Below, piece by piece: positions 32,940 through 45,225 of a stretch of DNA of 64,000 bases. Below the pieces are notes generated by a model that saw only the letters and a program-made list of their open reading frames with translations, was not told where the DNA came from and ran no database searches. The translations under genes were made by a program, and so were the position numbers. Position 1 is the first letter of the stretch. Each line of letters begins with the position of its first letter. Source of the stretch: Hofstenia miamia (taxonomy: Eukaryota > Xenacoelomorpha > Acoela); assembly GCA_004352715.1 (NCBI GenBank), contig SCFE01000013.1, positions 285,999 through 349,998 of the forward strand, in the 5' to 3' direction.

Positions 32940-35900
32940 GGCAATTTGTTTGGAATAAATGACTGCAAGACTTTATCCGAGCATTGAAAAAGGCAAAGGG
33001 AGCATCGATCTTGCCTCTGCGTTTCAAGAAATGATTTATCACAAAGGCCGAACTGCAAAACATTTCCATTTTATTGTCTGAAAGCGTCCGTTATTGCGAA
33101 TGTATCTGTATTAAATTTATATTGTTGAGTAGCCATTACTATGCTCATATAAAGAAGTTTTATTTGAAATTGATGATAATTGAAATAAAAATATGCATCA
33201 CAGCAACATCTGATGTTAAGGGCATATTGTTTTCTAGGACCAAGAAAAAGAAAATAAAATTTTAATAATAAATTGCCAAGTTCTGAAAGATGCTTATCCT
33301 TTGGATAACAAATTGAAAACAAGTAAAATAAGAGATTTTTCCTCAATTGAATGTAAAATATATTTTCAAATCCGTTAAAAAATGACAGATGTTTAATGCT
33401 AAAATTGCTTAAAATTCAACTTAATGTTTACTTGAATTTCATCCCCTGCCATCTTTGCGTATAGATGATTTTATCTGTAGTATTGTATAGATAATACTTA
33501 GAAAATGTGAGACTATATTTTATAAACCGTTTTATTAAATAGATAAATGGAAAAGCGAATTTGATTCGAAAGCTCACTTTAAGCCCCAAAGCCTGGCATA
33601 TAAGGCCTTAAAAATTATGAATATATACATGTAAATAAATATAATTTCTATTGTGCAGCACTTAGCCTTTTTAGATAAACTCAATATTAACAAAGCCCAA
33701 ATAAATTTTGTAATTTTAAAACATTTGGAGAATTTTGCTAAAAGTTTCGAGAAATTTGGAGAATTTTTAATTTGTACTTGTAGAATGAAGGGTTTGGCAA
33801 ATCTAGTTTATACACCAAGGTTGTTATGGAAGTGGCAAACTAGTTCAGACAAAAATAGAATACATTAAGAGAGGTTGAAATGTGGAAGCACTGGAAGCCT
33901 ATTAGGCCTTTCAAAGACACTTTTCCATTCTGATTTAAGATTCGCATAGCATGGAAATTTTTCTTGATGTTAAAAAATAATATTCAAAGTCGGTTTATTT
34001 TGAAAGAGGCAATTGAAGTTAAATTATTGATATTGAAGCGAAAAACATTAAGGCCATCGTGATACCTTAAAAGTGAATAGCATGCTTACACATTCACAAA
34101 ATGTATTCAAAATACGTATTCTCAAATGCAAATTACGGGTTTTTAATGCAAATTACGCTTTATCAAATGCAATTGGAAAAGGTGTAGTACTTTATCCAAA
34201 ATAGAGAAATTGTTGTACATGCAATTCAGTAATCATGTGAATAAAAATAAATTTCATTCCCGAATTTATTGTAAATTTTGAATTTACAGAAATATGGTCG
34301 AATACAGGTTGTAATAGCAAAAATCTGGCGAAGGTATAGAATAGGGTAATATAGGGGAAAAAGTGTGAGAAATGCAATAAAATACATAAAAAGTTTAAAA
34401 AATTATCGATATGTACCGATAAATACCTAATTAACCAAATTCGTAGAATGCTGTTACACGCAATAGCACCTGTAATGTATTTAAACAGGAATTCACATTA
34501 ATCTAGGAAGTCAGAAAATTACAACACATAAAGGTATATTTATGAAAATTATTTATTATTAGTTTAAATTAAGCCCTTTTTAGGTGAAATTTCCAAAACA
34601 TGGCAGCAAAAAATTGGATAATTTATGAAAGGAAAGAATATAAATATATATTTCGAATTTTTAAAAAAAATTATTCAATTATACACTTTGTATGTATAAA
34701 TATAGAGAATATTTGATTAAATTTTATGAATATTTCGATTTTTGATAAAAATTCGCACATAAAGAACAAAAATCATGATTAAAAAGTTTAACAGTTCAGT
34801 TAATGGTTTAGCATACTCGAATTTTTGATGAATTTTGTGCATAAAAGTATAAAATATTAAGAAATTATTTCTTGGAATCTTGAAATTGTCACGGAAAAGA
34901 TAAATAGAGTCAACTTTAGGAGTAGTGGTAACTTAAAGAGAAGCGCTACTGTTCCTTTTCGAATGATTTAAGTTCAATTTCTATTGCTCTCATGTCTTTT
35001 TGATGAAATTGCAACAATTTCATTATGACAAACTATATTTTTAACCCCAATATATATATGACAATATATGGCACAAATATGATAAAATTTGCATATTTTT
35101 AAACCGTAGCAGGTAGTACAGTATGATGACGCAGGCCCATAAGACTAAATATTCTAATAACTAATATAACTTTCTATTTACATGAGCATGTTTTCAGGCA
35201 TTAAAAAATTGCTGTTTAAAATTGTTGATAAAAAATCTGAATTGAACAACACTACAACAAAGAGCATAAATGTCAATACTAAGCAATTGAGCTTTGTTGA
35301 GTAAAATATAATTATAGTAAAAAGCCCTAATTTGAGTTACCTATAAATTGTCACATAATTGACATAAGAATTACAAAATATGGTTATATACTTTCTACTT
35401 AATGCATAAAACTTGCGTGAACACTGGTAATTGCCCTTGTTAACCCCAACCTCCTAGGATCTCGGAAACGGAATATCCGATCAACACCAAATTTGACATA
35501 TAAGGAATAAACGATATCTGAGTTATATACAAAAATATGGAGAGTGGGCCAAATCGGCCCCCAGGTAAAATAGGGTAATTTATAAATTCGGTTTTACAAA
35601 GCGTAAACAAAATATAGTAATAGATACACAGAGCTAGAATAAATTCCTTGAAAAGCAAAACGGTAGGAACATATATATATTCCAATTTATTTAAAAATCT
35701 CACGTAAGACTACAATGTAGAGATTTTCATAAATATACAAATATATATCTTGTAATTTTCAAACAATAGATTGCTTGTTATTCCTTCCTAGTTTTATATG
35801 ATATTGTGCTTAAATATATACTGCTGTTTATAAAATACGCCAAAAAGAACGAACTAATGAACAATCAAATAAGCTATAACACGCTATTGAACATATTTTA

Positions 35901-35940
35901 AGTGCATGCGTATATTAGCACCATTTAATGTAATAAGTGT
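32940..35940. other. AT-rich region with no gene seen
   Basis: About 3 kb with long A/T runs. No open frame has recognisable motifs. Short frames at 33071-33346 (-) and 33653-33868 (+) look like chance. Confidence 0.45.
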
Positions 35941-35942
<2 letters not shown>

Positions 35943-35987
<45 letters not shown>

Positions 35988-35991
35988 TATA
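35943..35991. repeat. (TA)n microsatellite
   Basis: Uninterrupted TA dinucleotides, with one phase slip, immediately before the LINE endonuclease copy at 35983. Confidence 0.9.
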
Positions 35992-36470
35992 AATATATTG
36001 CACAGAATGCCCAGATGGTCACAGTTCACAGTGAGTTTGAAACCCTAGGAATCATCGTCAGTATGACAAATGCGGTAAATAAATATTTTACAATCAACTA
36101 CACGAAAGGAAATTATAAATATATTGAATGCACTATAGATCTAGAATTATGATGTTAGTCTTGTCACACTACATAAAATCATTACATAAATTAACGTTAT
36201 CTTCGGGGTATTGTAGGGTAAGAGGTTACAAACTCCTTCAATTCGTTGTAGTAGGAGACATCAGGAGGAATATAAACTGCAACGACAATATAGTTCATAT
36301 TATCCCAGATGCAGTGGCTCCACAAGATTTCATAATACTCAGAATCCACAATGCTAAGTTGTACGAAGTCGAGGTGTTCTCTAAAATATATGCAAATACC
36401 ACCACCTGTCTTTTTCATAGAATTACAAAAATATTATAGATAGGAGTGTCGGGATTGTCATCGTCAATTT
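35983..36470 (-). pseudogene. LINE endonuclease, second copy
   Basis: 35983-36045 and about 36238-36425 match 22413-22470 and about 22660-22847 base for base as far as I can see, giving the same TGGGICIYFREHLDFVQLS segment. The intervening 36046-36237 and the sequence after 36426 are diverged but still partly homologous. Confidence 0.7.
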
Positions 36471-37434
36471 CGATTGAAAACCATGTTTAACCAAGTTAAT
36501 AAAAATCAATTGATTAAAAATTTATGGAAAAATTTTTCAAATACTACTACTTCATAGATTGAAATAAATTTAATTTTTTTATAGCAGTATTTACCAAATT
36601 TACCAAAGTTTTATTTTTACGTTTTTCCTAATGTTTACTTAAATTAAAACATAATAAAAAAATATAAGATTTAAAAATTACAAATAAATTTTTTATTCCA
36701 TAAGTTTCACAGCTAGATAAAATTTTAAAGTTCTGATCAATAGAATGTACATTAAAAAGTTTGAAAAATGCTGTTGAATGAATTTCTGAAATTTCAATAT
36801 CCAATGGTTCGTACATGTACATTTTGATTCAGAATTGTGCACAAAACAGTGTTTTTCAAGATTATATTCGTATTAAATTTTGATTACAAATGTCGAAATA
36901 TATTGACAGTAAATCACTATCATGTAATCGTTTTGATTAAACTTCAACAATGCCTATATTAAATTTTAAAACCTTGAATTTAGTTTCCACAAACATTTTG
37001 CTTATATCTTGTCAATGTTTGAATACGTTGTTAATAATTATTGAAAAAAAGACAAAACGTTAAAGGAAGGTTACTTTTCCGTGGTAATCTTGACGTATCT
37101 AAAAAAAGTTTAGATAAAACCCTGCCTTGGAAGACCATTAAAAACGGCGGAGTTGCTCCAACAACACCTCCTCATAAAATCAATGATATTCATTAAGCAA
37201 CAAAACTGGTCAGGACTATGCTTACTAAGAGAACAAAAAAATTAGATTTCTGGCCTTTTGACGTCAACAAAATGACTACAATGCCAAAACAAAAAAATAT
37301 GCAAAAACCACAACAACGCTATTTGGCAGGATGGTGGCCAATGACAAACTAAACACATTGAGAAAGTAAAGATCAGATATCATCCTGACCTACTTTTCTG
37401 AAGCGAATTTTTTGTTGAGAATAGCAATAAAAAT

Positions 37435-37438
<4 letters not shown>
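36471..37438. other. AT-rich region with no gene seen
   Basis: No coding motif recognised. The next AKAP10-like exon downstream of 38378 was searched for here without success. Confidence 0.4.
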
Positions 37439-37489
<51 letters not shown>

Positions 37490-37490
37490 C
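37439..37490. repeat. (TA)n(CA)n(TA)n microsatellite
   Basis: ATATATACAC, followed by about 16 CA units and then about 7 TA units. Confidence 0.9.
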
Positions 37491-37559
37491 ATCAACTGCC
37501 ATAACTAATACTTAAAAATGATTTGAACAAACTGAATTCTTCGTATATAATAAATTTTT

Positions 37560-38245
37560 ATAGCTTTCTGAAAGAATCTTCTCCTCATCATACCCATCTT
37601 GGAGTTCAACTTGCTGCCAACTTAAATTGGACTGGACATTTGTCGTTTCGGCTCAATAAAGCTAATTAGGCACTCTTTGCCTTCTTTCGTAATGTTTCCT
37701 TCGATACCTTAATCTGGTGTGAAGCTCTCGATGTTCAAGTCCATTCCTTGTGCTATTTTTCTCTATGCTTCTTCCTGTTGGTAGTCATTCCTGTGTCACT
37801 CGATGGAACGGGTCCAGAAACGTGTTTTCAAATGGATTTCTGTTACCATTACCATACAAAATGCTCTCCTCAAATTCTCCACCCCTGTCACTTCATTTCC
37901 GTGCCTGCGATCTCCTCATTATGAATTGTTTGCTAACTCGCAATCTGGCCTTGATCAATTTGATTTTATAACATCATTGAATTGCCACTACTTGCTTTTA
38001 TGGTGTTGTCCCATTCTCTGTTAGTCGTCCAAGAAATATAGCAGCATTCACTCGGTTTTAATCTTGCTAGTGGCTCTGTTATTTCCTCTTGACCCTCAAA
38101 CCGTTATTAATCTTCTTCCTCGCCCCCTCGCTTCAAGAAATATCTGCTCATACTTCATCTCCTGCGACTGTCCTCACTGATTTTTATTAATATGTATTGT
38201 TTTGCCTTCGCCGGCTAATAAAGTCTTTTATTATTAATAATACTT
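37560..38245 (+). pseudogene. LINE 3' end (second family), plus strand
   Basis: HLGVQLAANLNWTGHLSFRL corresponds to the post-RT LGVxxxxxLxWxxHI region. MERVQKRVFKWISVTITIQN (from 37803) matches the common VQRRFTKW motif. The region ends with AATAAAGTCTTTTATTATTAATAATA-type tail repeats near 38220-38245. Less AT-rich than its surroundings and different from the minus-strand LINE family. It lies downstream of the AKAP10-like exon at 38378, in the opposite orientation. Confidence 0.65.
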
Positions 38246-38377
38246 TGAAGCTTTTGCTAAGAGTAGAATAGGTCGAGGTGGTGGGTAATTATGCCTAAAT
38301 CACTAAAATCAACCTGTAAATCTGAATATGAATTTAATCACGAAATATTAGAATATTTGAAATTTAAAATAACTTAC

Positions 38378-38604
38378 AACGTTGGTAAAACGCCTTCTGA
38401 TCGCAAAAGACCTCGTTCGATGTAGCGGACAACATCTTTATCAAAGGGTAAAACCGATAGCGAAGATGCTGCAAAAAATCGATCAAAAATTACGCTACCA
38501 TCCGCTAACCTTTCATCAACCTGACTATCTCCTGAGGATGTCATACTTTTAAAGTTTAATGCAGCCAAATAAAACGTCACTAATGAGTTGCTTACTTTCT
38601 CGAC
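38378..38604 (-). CDS. AKAP10: AKAP10-like exon, end of second RGS domain
   Basis: 227 bases between an acceptor TATCATAG| and a donor CCAACGTT|GTAAGT (ends phase 2). It encodes a peptide containing TFYLAALNFKSM, IFDRFFAASSLSVLPF, VRYIERG and GVLPT. In AKAP10 the corresponding part reads FWLAADNFQSQ, then a DKYF-type helix and an LEIESN-type segment. Phase fits the exon at 38822-39055. The following exon was not found. Confidence 0.8.
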
Positions 38605-38821
38605 CTATGATATGCAATTGGTTGTTCAGTAAAAATATTGTAAATAATGTATTAACACTATAGTTACTAATATTGTTGCTTCAACCCAAAACGCAAATTT
38701 TAATCATTTGAAAATACATCTTTGATAAACTAGATCATATAGTTTGTTGATAATCATGTTTGATTTAAAGTCTTTCGAAATTTCAAGGCCATACATATTC
38801 GCTAAATAAATGTTGACTTAC

Positions 38822-39055
38822 TTCTAAATATTCAGTAAAGTGCGAGAGAGCAGCGGGGCAGAAGAGAATGTCATGCAAATTCAGTGAAGAGGTAGCAGTG
38901 ATACGATCTAATTGGTAAGTCAAAAACGCAGTTGATGATAAGAATTTGGAAAAGTGATTGTTCAGAATCAACGCATACACAAAATCCTGCACAGGTACAA
39001 ACCAAGAGGAAGCGGGTATGTCGGAACAGATTCGATCCAAAGTAGATCTTCGGAG
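38822..39055 (-). CDS. AKAP10: AKAP10-like exon, second RGS domain
   Basis: 78 codons, phase 0 at both ends. Acceptor ATCTAG| at 39056-39057 and donor |GTAAGT at 38821-38816. It encodes TLDRICSD, VQDFVYALILNNHFSKFLSS and NLHDILFCPAALSHFTEYLE. DILFC-x-AL-x-x-F-x-EY is the hallmark of this RGS domain in AKAP10. The domain may interact with small GTPases (Rab) in known homologues. Confidence 0.85.
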
Positions 39056-39134
39056 CTAGATACACTGCATAAAGAAAATTATTGCAATAACAAAGAATTA
39101 ATTCCATTGCCATAGATACTGAAGAAAACTTAAA

Positions 39135-41203
39135 CAGGGTGTCCGCGCATTTCAACTTATCAATTTCCAGACAGTTCCAGGCCGAACTGAGAGCAATTTC
39201 TAGGCAGTAACATGGTGACCACATACCTTAAATTCTAAATTTCCCGCCATTTCCAAAATGAAATTAACGCAATTTACCACATTGGATGAAATTTCGAAAC
39301 GAGTAAATCATCTGGTTATCAAAGATACAACCATGCAATACATACAGTTTTTCGTACTTTAATCACTTCAATAACCCTTTTCTAAATGCTAAAAAGTAGA
39401 GAAACATGTTTTGTAGATTATATGCGCATGCAAAGGACTCATTTTGTTCAGTTGATTTCAAAAATAAAATAAGGTATATAATAGGTATGTACCGGAATTC
39501 GGTATCCGATAAAATCGGCAATTACCCAACCGGATCGGGATATCCGGTAAAATTTAATTTTTTTTACCGGATTTTACTGGATAACATATTCCGAGATAAA
39601 ACTTGATTCCAAATTGGATTTTCCGAGAAAAAGGCAATCTTTTTTTCTATGAGATGCAACAAAAAAAGTTTTTCTGACATATCAGGAAATAGTCTATTTA
39701 ATATTTATTTATTTTCATTTGCAAGAGATTGATATTAATTGTGAAATGAGGCTAATAATTGGGAAAATCAAAATTCATACAAACATATTTTTTCTGTTGT
39801 CTATTTTGCAGTCTGCTTAACATTAGATGGTTTTTAGACCTGGGGTGCCGTTAAATAGGAAACTATGAAGTAATAAAAAGTCACATTTTTTTGAAAAATA
39901 CGGTAATATTTGCAGCTGAAATGTCATAAAATCAGGTAAATATAGAGCGATTAGAAGCCATACAAGAAATAGAAAACGTAGACAATATAAACTATTCTAT
40001 CTGTTGTTGGGTTACAAAATATACATTTTCAAGCAATAATCACGCTGTTTTTTGTTAGTGTTCATTGTTAATGGAAAAATTAGGAAAAATTCAAATCGAA
40101 TGGTGGGGAACTTCTTAAACTTTAAAATGGAATTCCTACTACTGACATGTTCTAATAACAATTTCTCGTACTATGATGCCACGTACAATATATTCCTTAA
40201 AAAATAATTACTACTCCTAGTGTAGTTGCACTTCCTAGTCATGTTGACAATTTTCAATAGGAAGATGGAAAACTTAAGCAGCACTTTGACAAGTTTACTT
40301 CAAGAAATTGGGAATGGTGCGAAAAGGCAGAATTGAAAAAGGCAAATTTCCAGCTGTTGCAAAAGTGGAAATAACTATATAGTAGTACGTAGTATCAATC
40401 TGTGCTTAACAAGACAATGGAGTTGTCACCTCAATTTCAACTAACTGTTGATCAGAAATCTATTCCTAACATTAGTTAGATCAGTGACAATTTTATTATA
40501 ATTTAGGTACATTATCGCCACATATTTAAATGGTATATTATAAAAAATTACACTAAATGCCAGAAGGCACTTATGAACTTGGTGACAGTTGGTGGCAAGC
40601 CAATTAGATGCTAAAATTTTGAAATTGATAAAAGGGGTAGATAATACATTATATGTTATGCCAATATACATGACGTATCTTGCACCCAATTATTCATAAA
40701 AAATATAAAATGTTCTACTCATAAATTTCCTTGGTGAAATGTTGCAAAGCCATTAAAAACCCCACTAGAAAACAAAATATTAAAGTTTTGTTGATTTGAA
40801 TATTCAAACAACGAGATACATTGTCTTAATAGAAAGAAGTTGTCATCATCTCGGTTAAAGTATTTTCCAGAGAAAAAATAAATCCGAGACTGATAAGAAA
40901 CTGAATTTTATTAGTATGTGGTTTAAAAAATGCGGTAAGGGGAGATGATTGTTCCGAATTGACATTTCAATTCTCATACTGCAAATAGTTGATGCAGCCA
41001 TCTTCAAATATGCATGAAACAAACAATGACATATATATTATCAAAACAAGTGAAGGCAACAAAGAAGGAATATATTTAGACAAGAGAATAAATTTGACAA
41101 TAAAAATTGAATTTCCAAGCAGTTCCAGGTACTAAAGGCAGTTGAAGGCAGCAACTTTGAACTTCCAGGCAGTTCCAGATTTCTAGAAAGCGCGGACGCC
41201 CTG
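39135..41203. mobile_element. hAT-type element filling an AKAP10-like intron
   Basis: The left end CAGGGTGTCCGCGC at 39135 and the inverted right end GCGCGGACGCCCTG ending at 41203 both have subterminal GGCAGTTCCAG motifs. Together they delimit about 2.07 kb. No transposase frame is visible inside, so it would be non-autonomous or decayed. The 8 bases on the two sides (aacttaaa and ttaaacca) do not form a clean duplication, so the two ends might belong to separate insertions. Confidence 0.5.
39486..39602. repeat. Cluster of CCGG/ATCCGGT palindromic motifs
   Basis: TACCGGAATTCGGTATCCG, ACCGGATCGGGATATCCGG and TACCGGATTTTACTGGAT lie within 120 bases in otherwise AT-rich DNA, with both orientations of ACCGGA present. 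It lies inside the putative hAT element. Function unknown. Confidence 0.4.
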
Positions 41204-41585
41204 TTAAACCAAAATTTTATGATCGTTTAATAAACGACAATTATTACCAATTTCGTCATGAGAACATTCTAACATTATAGAAAGCACGCACAGCAGTAGC
41301 GCATTTTTAACAAAGAATTTTATGTACACTGTTTGTTATTTGAGAGCATGTCACTCCTTAATATATGTTCATTATCAATGCTATTCAAATGTCAATTATT
41401 TCAACAATTGACAATAACTTCCCCTTTTATTTGTGTAAATTTTACAAATACACGGATTCACAAAATTTGAACGCAATTATTATTTTAAAAATGTAATAGA
41501 CAAAAATTTGCAAAATATATCACTTCAATCTGAAGGTAGAAAAGCAAGCTAATTATAAATAAAAAATGTAGAATATGATAACTAC

Positions 41586-41705
41586 CTCATCAGGAATGGG
41601 AACGCTTTGTGCAGCATCGGCGCTGAGATATCGCGTGAACACATTGATAGCAGACTGCTTCAGAACTTCTCGGGGGTCACTGCCTTGTAGTGATTCCCTC
41701 GAATC
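41586..41705 (-). CDS. AKAP10: AKAP10-like exon between the RGS domains
   Basis: 40 codons, phase 0. Acceptor TGGTTTTCAG| at 41706 and donor GATGAG|GTAGTT at 41585. It encodes LKQSAINVFTRYLSADAAQS and VPIPDE. Vertebrate AKAP10 has a matching AVNTFTKYISPDAAKPIPI at the start of the second RGS domain. The downstream intron (41585-39056) is almost entirely occupied by the hAT-like element. Confidence 0.82.
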
Positions 41706-42004
41706 CTGAAAACCACATAAAGTTTTTACAGTGTCGCGATCAGCGGAATACGAAAACTCACCAAAATCATCTAAAACCATTTCATTGCGAAATATATTTT
41801 ATATCAAAATTGTCTCTCGTATTTTAGGAAACCATCTGTAAAAGTAGATATGAGGATTCTCAAGCTTAGACAAATGCTGCCATCGTATATCGACAAAAAT
41901 TCGAAAGCAGAAATAAAAATTTTCAATTTTTGTTTGAAAGTCGAAGATCTATTGGTTTAAACATCACGAGTATGGTATGACATAACCACTAAAAACAGAT
42001 TTAC

Positions 42005-42408
42005 TTTAAAACATGCTAGGCAGTCAATAAATATGATCTAATAATAAGGCAATACAAAAGAGGAAGATTATATTCCAATACAAGCCTAGTACTCCTGAGA
42101 GGCTTATCAAAGTTCTATGAAGCAAAATTCGTATATAAAGTTACCAAATGAAAATTAGAGTTCTTTTAAATCAATGAGAATTTGTTTTACAAAGCTTGAA
42201 ATATACATACTAGTTGAATTAGAGGATGCTGCAGAAAAGGGATTTCCGGAATTCTGTACATCAATCAAATCCTCATCCTCTTTATTTTTAACAGATTCCA
42301 AAATACATTTTTCATCATCTACCCAATCTTCACAGAGTCGAAAGGTTTCGGTAGCAAGCCAAAAATACACCAACTGCGCTTGTCCACAACTCTAGATACT
42401 TGCAGATA
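42005..42408 (-). repeat. Block X, second copy
   Basis: Matches 14795-15210 and is joined to the same LINE 3' end. The open frame 42373-42155 keeps FRLCEDWVDDEKCILESVKN, EDEDLIDVQN and YISSFVKQILIDLKE. One 9-base stretch present in the other copy (after TATATAAAGT) is missing here. Confidence 0.5.
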
Positions 42409-44050
42409 AGAGTTAAAGCAAATTTATTGCGCAATATATGTATACAAAAAATATACAAACTAACACGAGACAAAAAAATTAAAAAATAAACAATTAACTA
42501 CAAATGAATATGTACAATATATAATCAATGTTTGTGTGAATGTTTGTGTAGGTGATCAATGCTGAATGTATATTTCGAATGCATGAAGTGTATTACCGTC
42601 GCCTAATATATATTGTTTTATTAGAAGAAATGTTTTCAATTTTTCTTAAACTTTTAACTGTTTTCTTCTACTCGCGTTTCGTAATTATAAATTATTTCAA
42701 CATTTAATTGATATTTGATGAAAGCCATTAGAATTTTTATCTAAAAACAAAAAATTTTTGCGATCGCTCGTTTATTTTAATATAGTCATTAAGGAAAAGG
42801 AGAGATGTTGGTAGAGATTTGAATATAAATAAGATAGATAACATATGCACGTGAATCTGGTAGAACGGAGATAACATTTTATATTTATTACGAAATACTG
42901 ATCCTTAGTCATGCGTTTGTGCAAAGTTAAGTGTTTTTAAGGACCAATTTAATGTCTTTGTTACAAGTGCGCGATGTTTCGAATTTAGGTCATCTAAAAG
43001 AAAAGAACAGCATTGAAAATGAGAAAAAAAGAAAGCATGTATCAGTTGTTTATGATAATCGGTTGATATTTCATTGCGTAAATGATAAAGATATCTAATG
43101 CCGGTAGTCATTTTTTAAATCTTACTAGAAATAAACTGTTCAAATTTTAATTCCTTATTTATCTCAACACCTAAATAGCTTATTGATTCATCACTTTGTT
43201 TTATTGTGCCATTATTTATCTACTTATAAGGCATGTGTCGTCGGTATATTCGTAAATGTCGTGTGCTTAACGTGCTATATTATATCATTTACAAAAATTG
43301 CGAATAATATAGGGGCAAGAATAGTTCCTTGGGGTACCCCACGGCCTGTTGTAATATATTTTGATTTTTAACCATTTAATATTATACGCTGTTGTCTGTT
43401 TAATAATAAATTCATGATAAATTTTATTGAGTTATCACCAAAGGCATAATTTATGAGCTTATCTTGCAAGATATCGAAATTCATTGAATTGAATGTCTTA
43501 CTTAAATCGAGTAATGCTACACAACTGCAGTTATTATGAGATATATTAGACTTAATTTGTTGCGTGATCGATAAAATTGCGTCCTGGGTGCAATGCCCAG
43601 TACGAAACCCAAATTTCCTATTCCATATGATGTTTTCAGATTTTAGGAACGCGCTTATTTGAATATATAACAGTTTTCTAAGAGTGTACTGAAAGAATGT
43701 GTAATACAAATTGATCTACAGTTCTTTGCGTTTAAGGTATCGCCTGATTTTTTTAGTATGTTCGGAAACTTACAATCAATAATAAATTGATTAAATGCGA
43801 ATAATAATTGTTCTTCGAAAATATGAAAAAACGCTTCATAATAAAAAATGGGAGATTAAAAGAAGAGGTTGGTTTGTTAGCATCAAGTTTCTTAACAATG
43901 ATTTTTAGTTCATTAATTGTCGCAAATCTAAAGGAAAAATTATTCGATTGTATGAGATTACCAAGATTTTGGTTTTTCTTATAACATGGGAAATTGAAAT
44001 CGCCGATAAATTTATGAACGCACGGTGCTGCAAAAAACAATGGTTTCGGA
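42409..44050 (-). pseudogene. CR1-like LINE, 5'-truncated, reverse transcriptase
   Basis: Minus strand. RT N-terminal region LKIIVKKLDANKPTSSFNLP (44040-43753); RT core FGFRTGHCTQDAILSITQQI and SCVALLDLSKTFNSMNFDIL (43709-43368); GVPQGTILAPILFAIFVNDI and the active site YTDDT near 43345-43240 in another frame; post-RT IRYLYHLRNEIS (43111-42905); 3' end at 42409. Several frameshifts. Its 5' end lies inside the hAT transposase at about 44050, so it inserted there as a 5'-truncated copy. Confidence 0.8.
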
Positions 44051-45225
44051 AGTGGTCTAGTGGATTTTTCCAGTGAATAACCGCGTCTGATATTGTACAG
44101 TCATTTGACTGCACCCTGTTCAATGCCTCTGCCACAATTAAAAACCGCATGAAGGTCTAAGGTCTTCAACTTGTCAATAAAAATACACGTTTTTCAGGAT
44201 CTTCAAAAACTCCGAAGCTATTTTGTCATTGTCATGTTCGAGATATTGCTTGATGTACCAATCAAGTAATTTTACACAACTACTCCAATGTACCGGACTG
44301 GGTAGTGGTGGCTTTGTTATGTTGTTTTGCATCCACTTGCTTGCAAGTTGGGAATTTCGAAAATACTTTGCTATGGAAACCACTTTCTTCACAATGCCGT
44401 CTGGCTGCAAGTCGTAAGCGAGCAGATTCAATTGATGTGCAGAGCAGCCGTAAACAACAATATTATCTCTCATCTCAAAAACTAACCGTCGCATTTTGTT
44501 CATAGATTCACAATTATCAGTCACAAACCAATAAATTTTGCAGTTGTACTTTTTTGTTATCGTGTCAATTTCCTCTAGTACAGCATCACGCAAGTAATCA
44601 GATGTATGATTATTTGCACTCGCGTCTTTTACGGAAACTATGAACGTTTTCGTCTTGTATCCCGAACCCTAACAGGGAGTCACCATTCACGCTTGTCAAA
44701 AAATCAGCCGATAAAGTAACTCATTGATTGGCAGGGGTTTCCACTGCACCGTTCTGTAAATCTTTGTAAACGGATTGAAAAAATCGCCAGCGATATCAGC
44801 CCAGTTTGGGGGTTTATATCCTTGGTGTAACTGCGATACCATGTTCTGAATCCGCGACCCAAAATGCTATATTGGAGGAGTAAAAAAACCGCGCTATCGC
44901 AACATCAAATTTCTGTTTCTGTTGTAGCGTTGTTTTGACAACAACACTACCCATACTTTACTGTACTTGCTTTGGCTGTTGGAGCGATGCTGCACCCTCT
45001 TGGAGATGAAGATGATTGTCATTGAAATGTCTTCGCATTGGCTGAACCAAGGCAGCCATTGAAGTGATACAATGATTCCATGTAGCTCTGCCATTCTGCT
45101 GTGAAAACTCACACCAAATTGCGCCACGTTTCCTTCCTGTGCGTGCACGTTCGGCCAGCATGTTTACAAGATGATATATGACACATTTTATCCGGTACAG
45201 CGTGACCGTGATGTCAGACAATCAC
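44051..45225 (-). pseudogene. hAT superfamily transposase relic
   Basis: Minus strand, several frames. N-terminal GAIWCEFSQQNGRATWNHC (45221-44958), FDVAIARFFYSSNIAFWVAD near 44900, LSADFLTSVNGDSLLGF near 44700, then an open segment 44593-44174 with LEEIDTITKKYNCKIYWFVT, DNCESMNKMRRLVFE, GCSAHQLNLLAYDLQ and SPVHWSSCVKLLDW. FVTDNxxSM and GCxAHxLNL are typical of hAT catalytic regions. The C-terminal part is interrupted by the LINE at 44050. It lies in the presumed intron upstream of the exon at 41586. Confidence 0.78.

Noticed and set aside
36628-36822. Minus-strand ORF as the next AKAP10-like exon after 38378
   Set aside because: No similarity to the expected region and no matching phase or splice acceptor.
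37439-37490. Direct repeats as a possible CRISPR-like array
   Set aside because: It is a dinucleotide microsatellite. No spaced repeat array exists in the window, and the genome is animal.
39486-39602. The CCGG-rich cluster as a host promoter or CpG island
   Set aside because: It is too short, lies inside a putative transposon in an intron, and no transcript start is suggested nearby.
41757-41843. A further AKAP10-like exon ending GATTTTG|GTGAGT, just upstream of the exon at 41586-41705
   Set aside because: Acceptor and donor signals are present, but all three frames between them contain stops.
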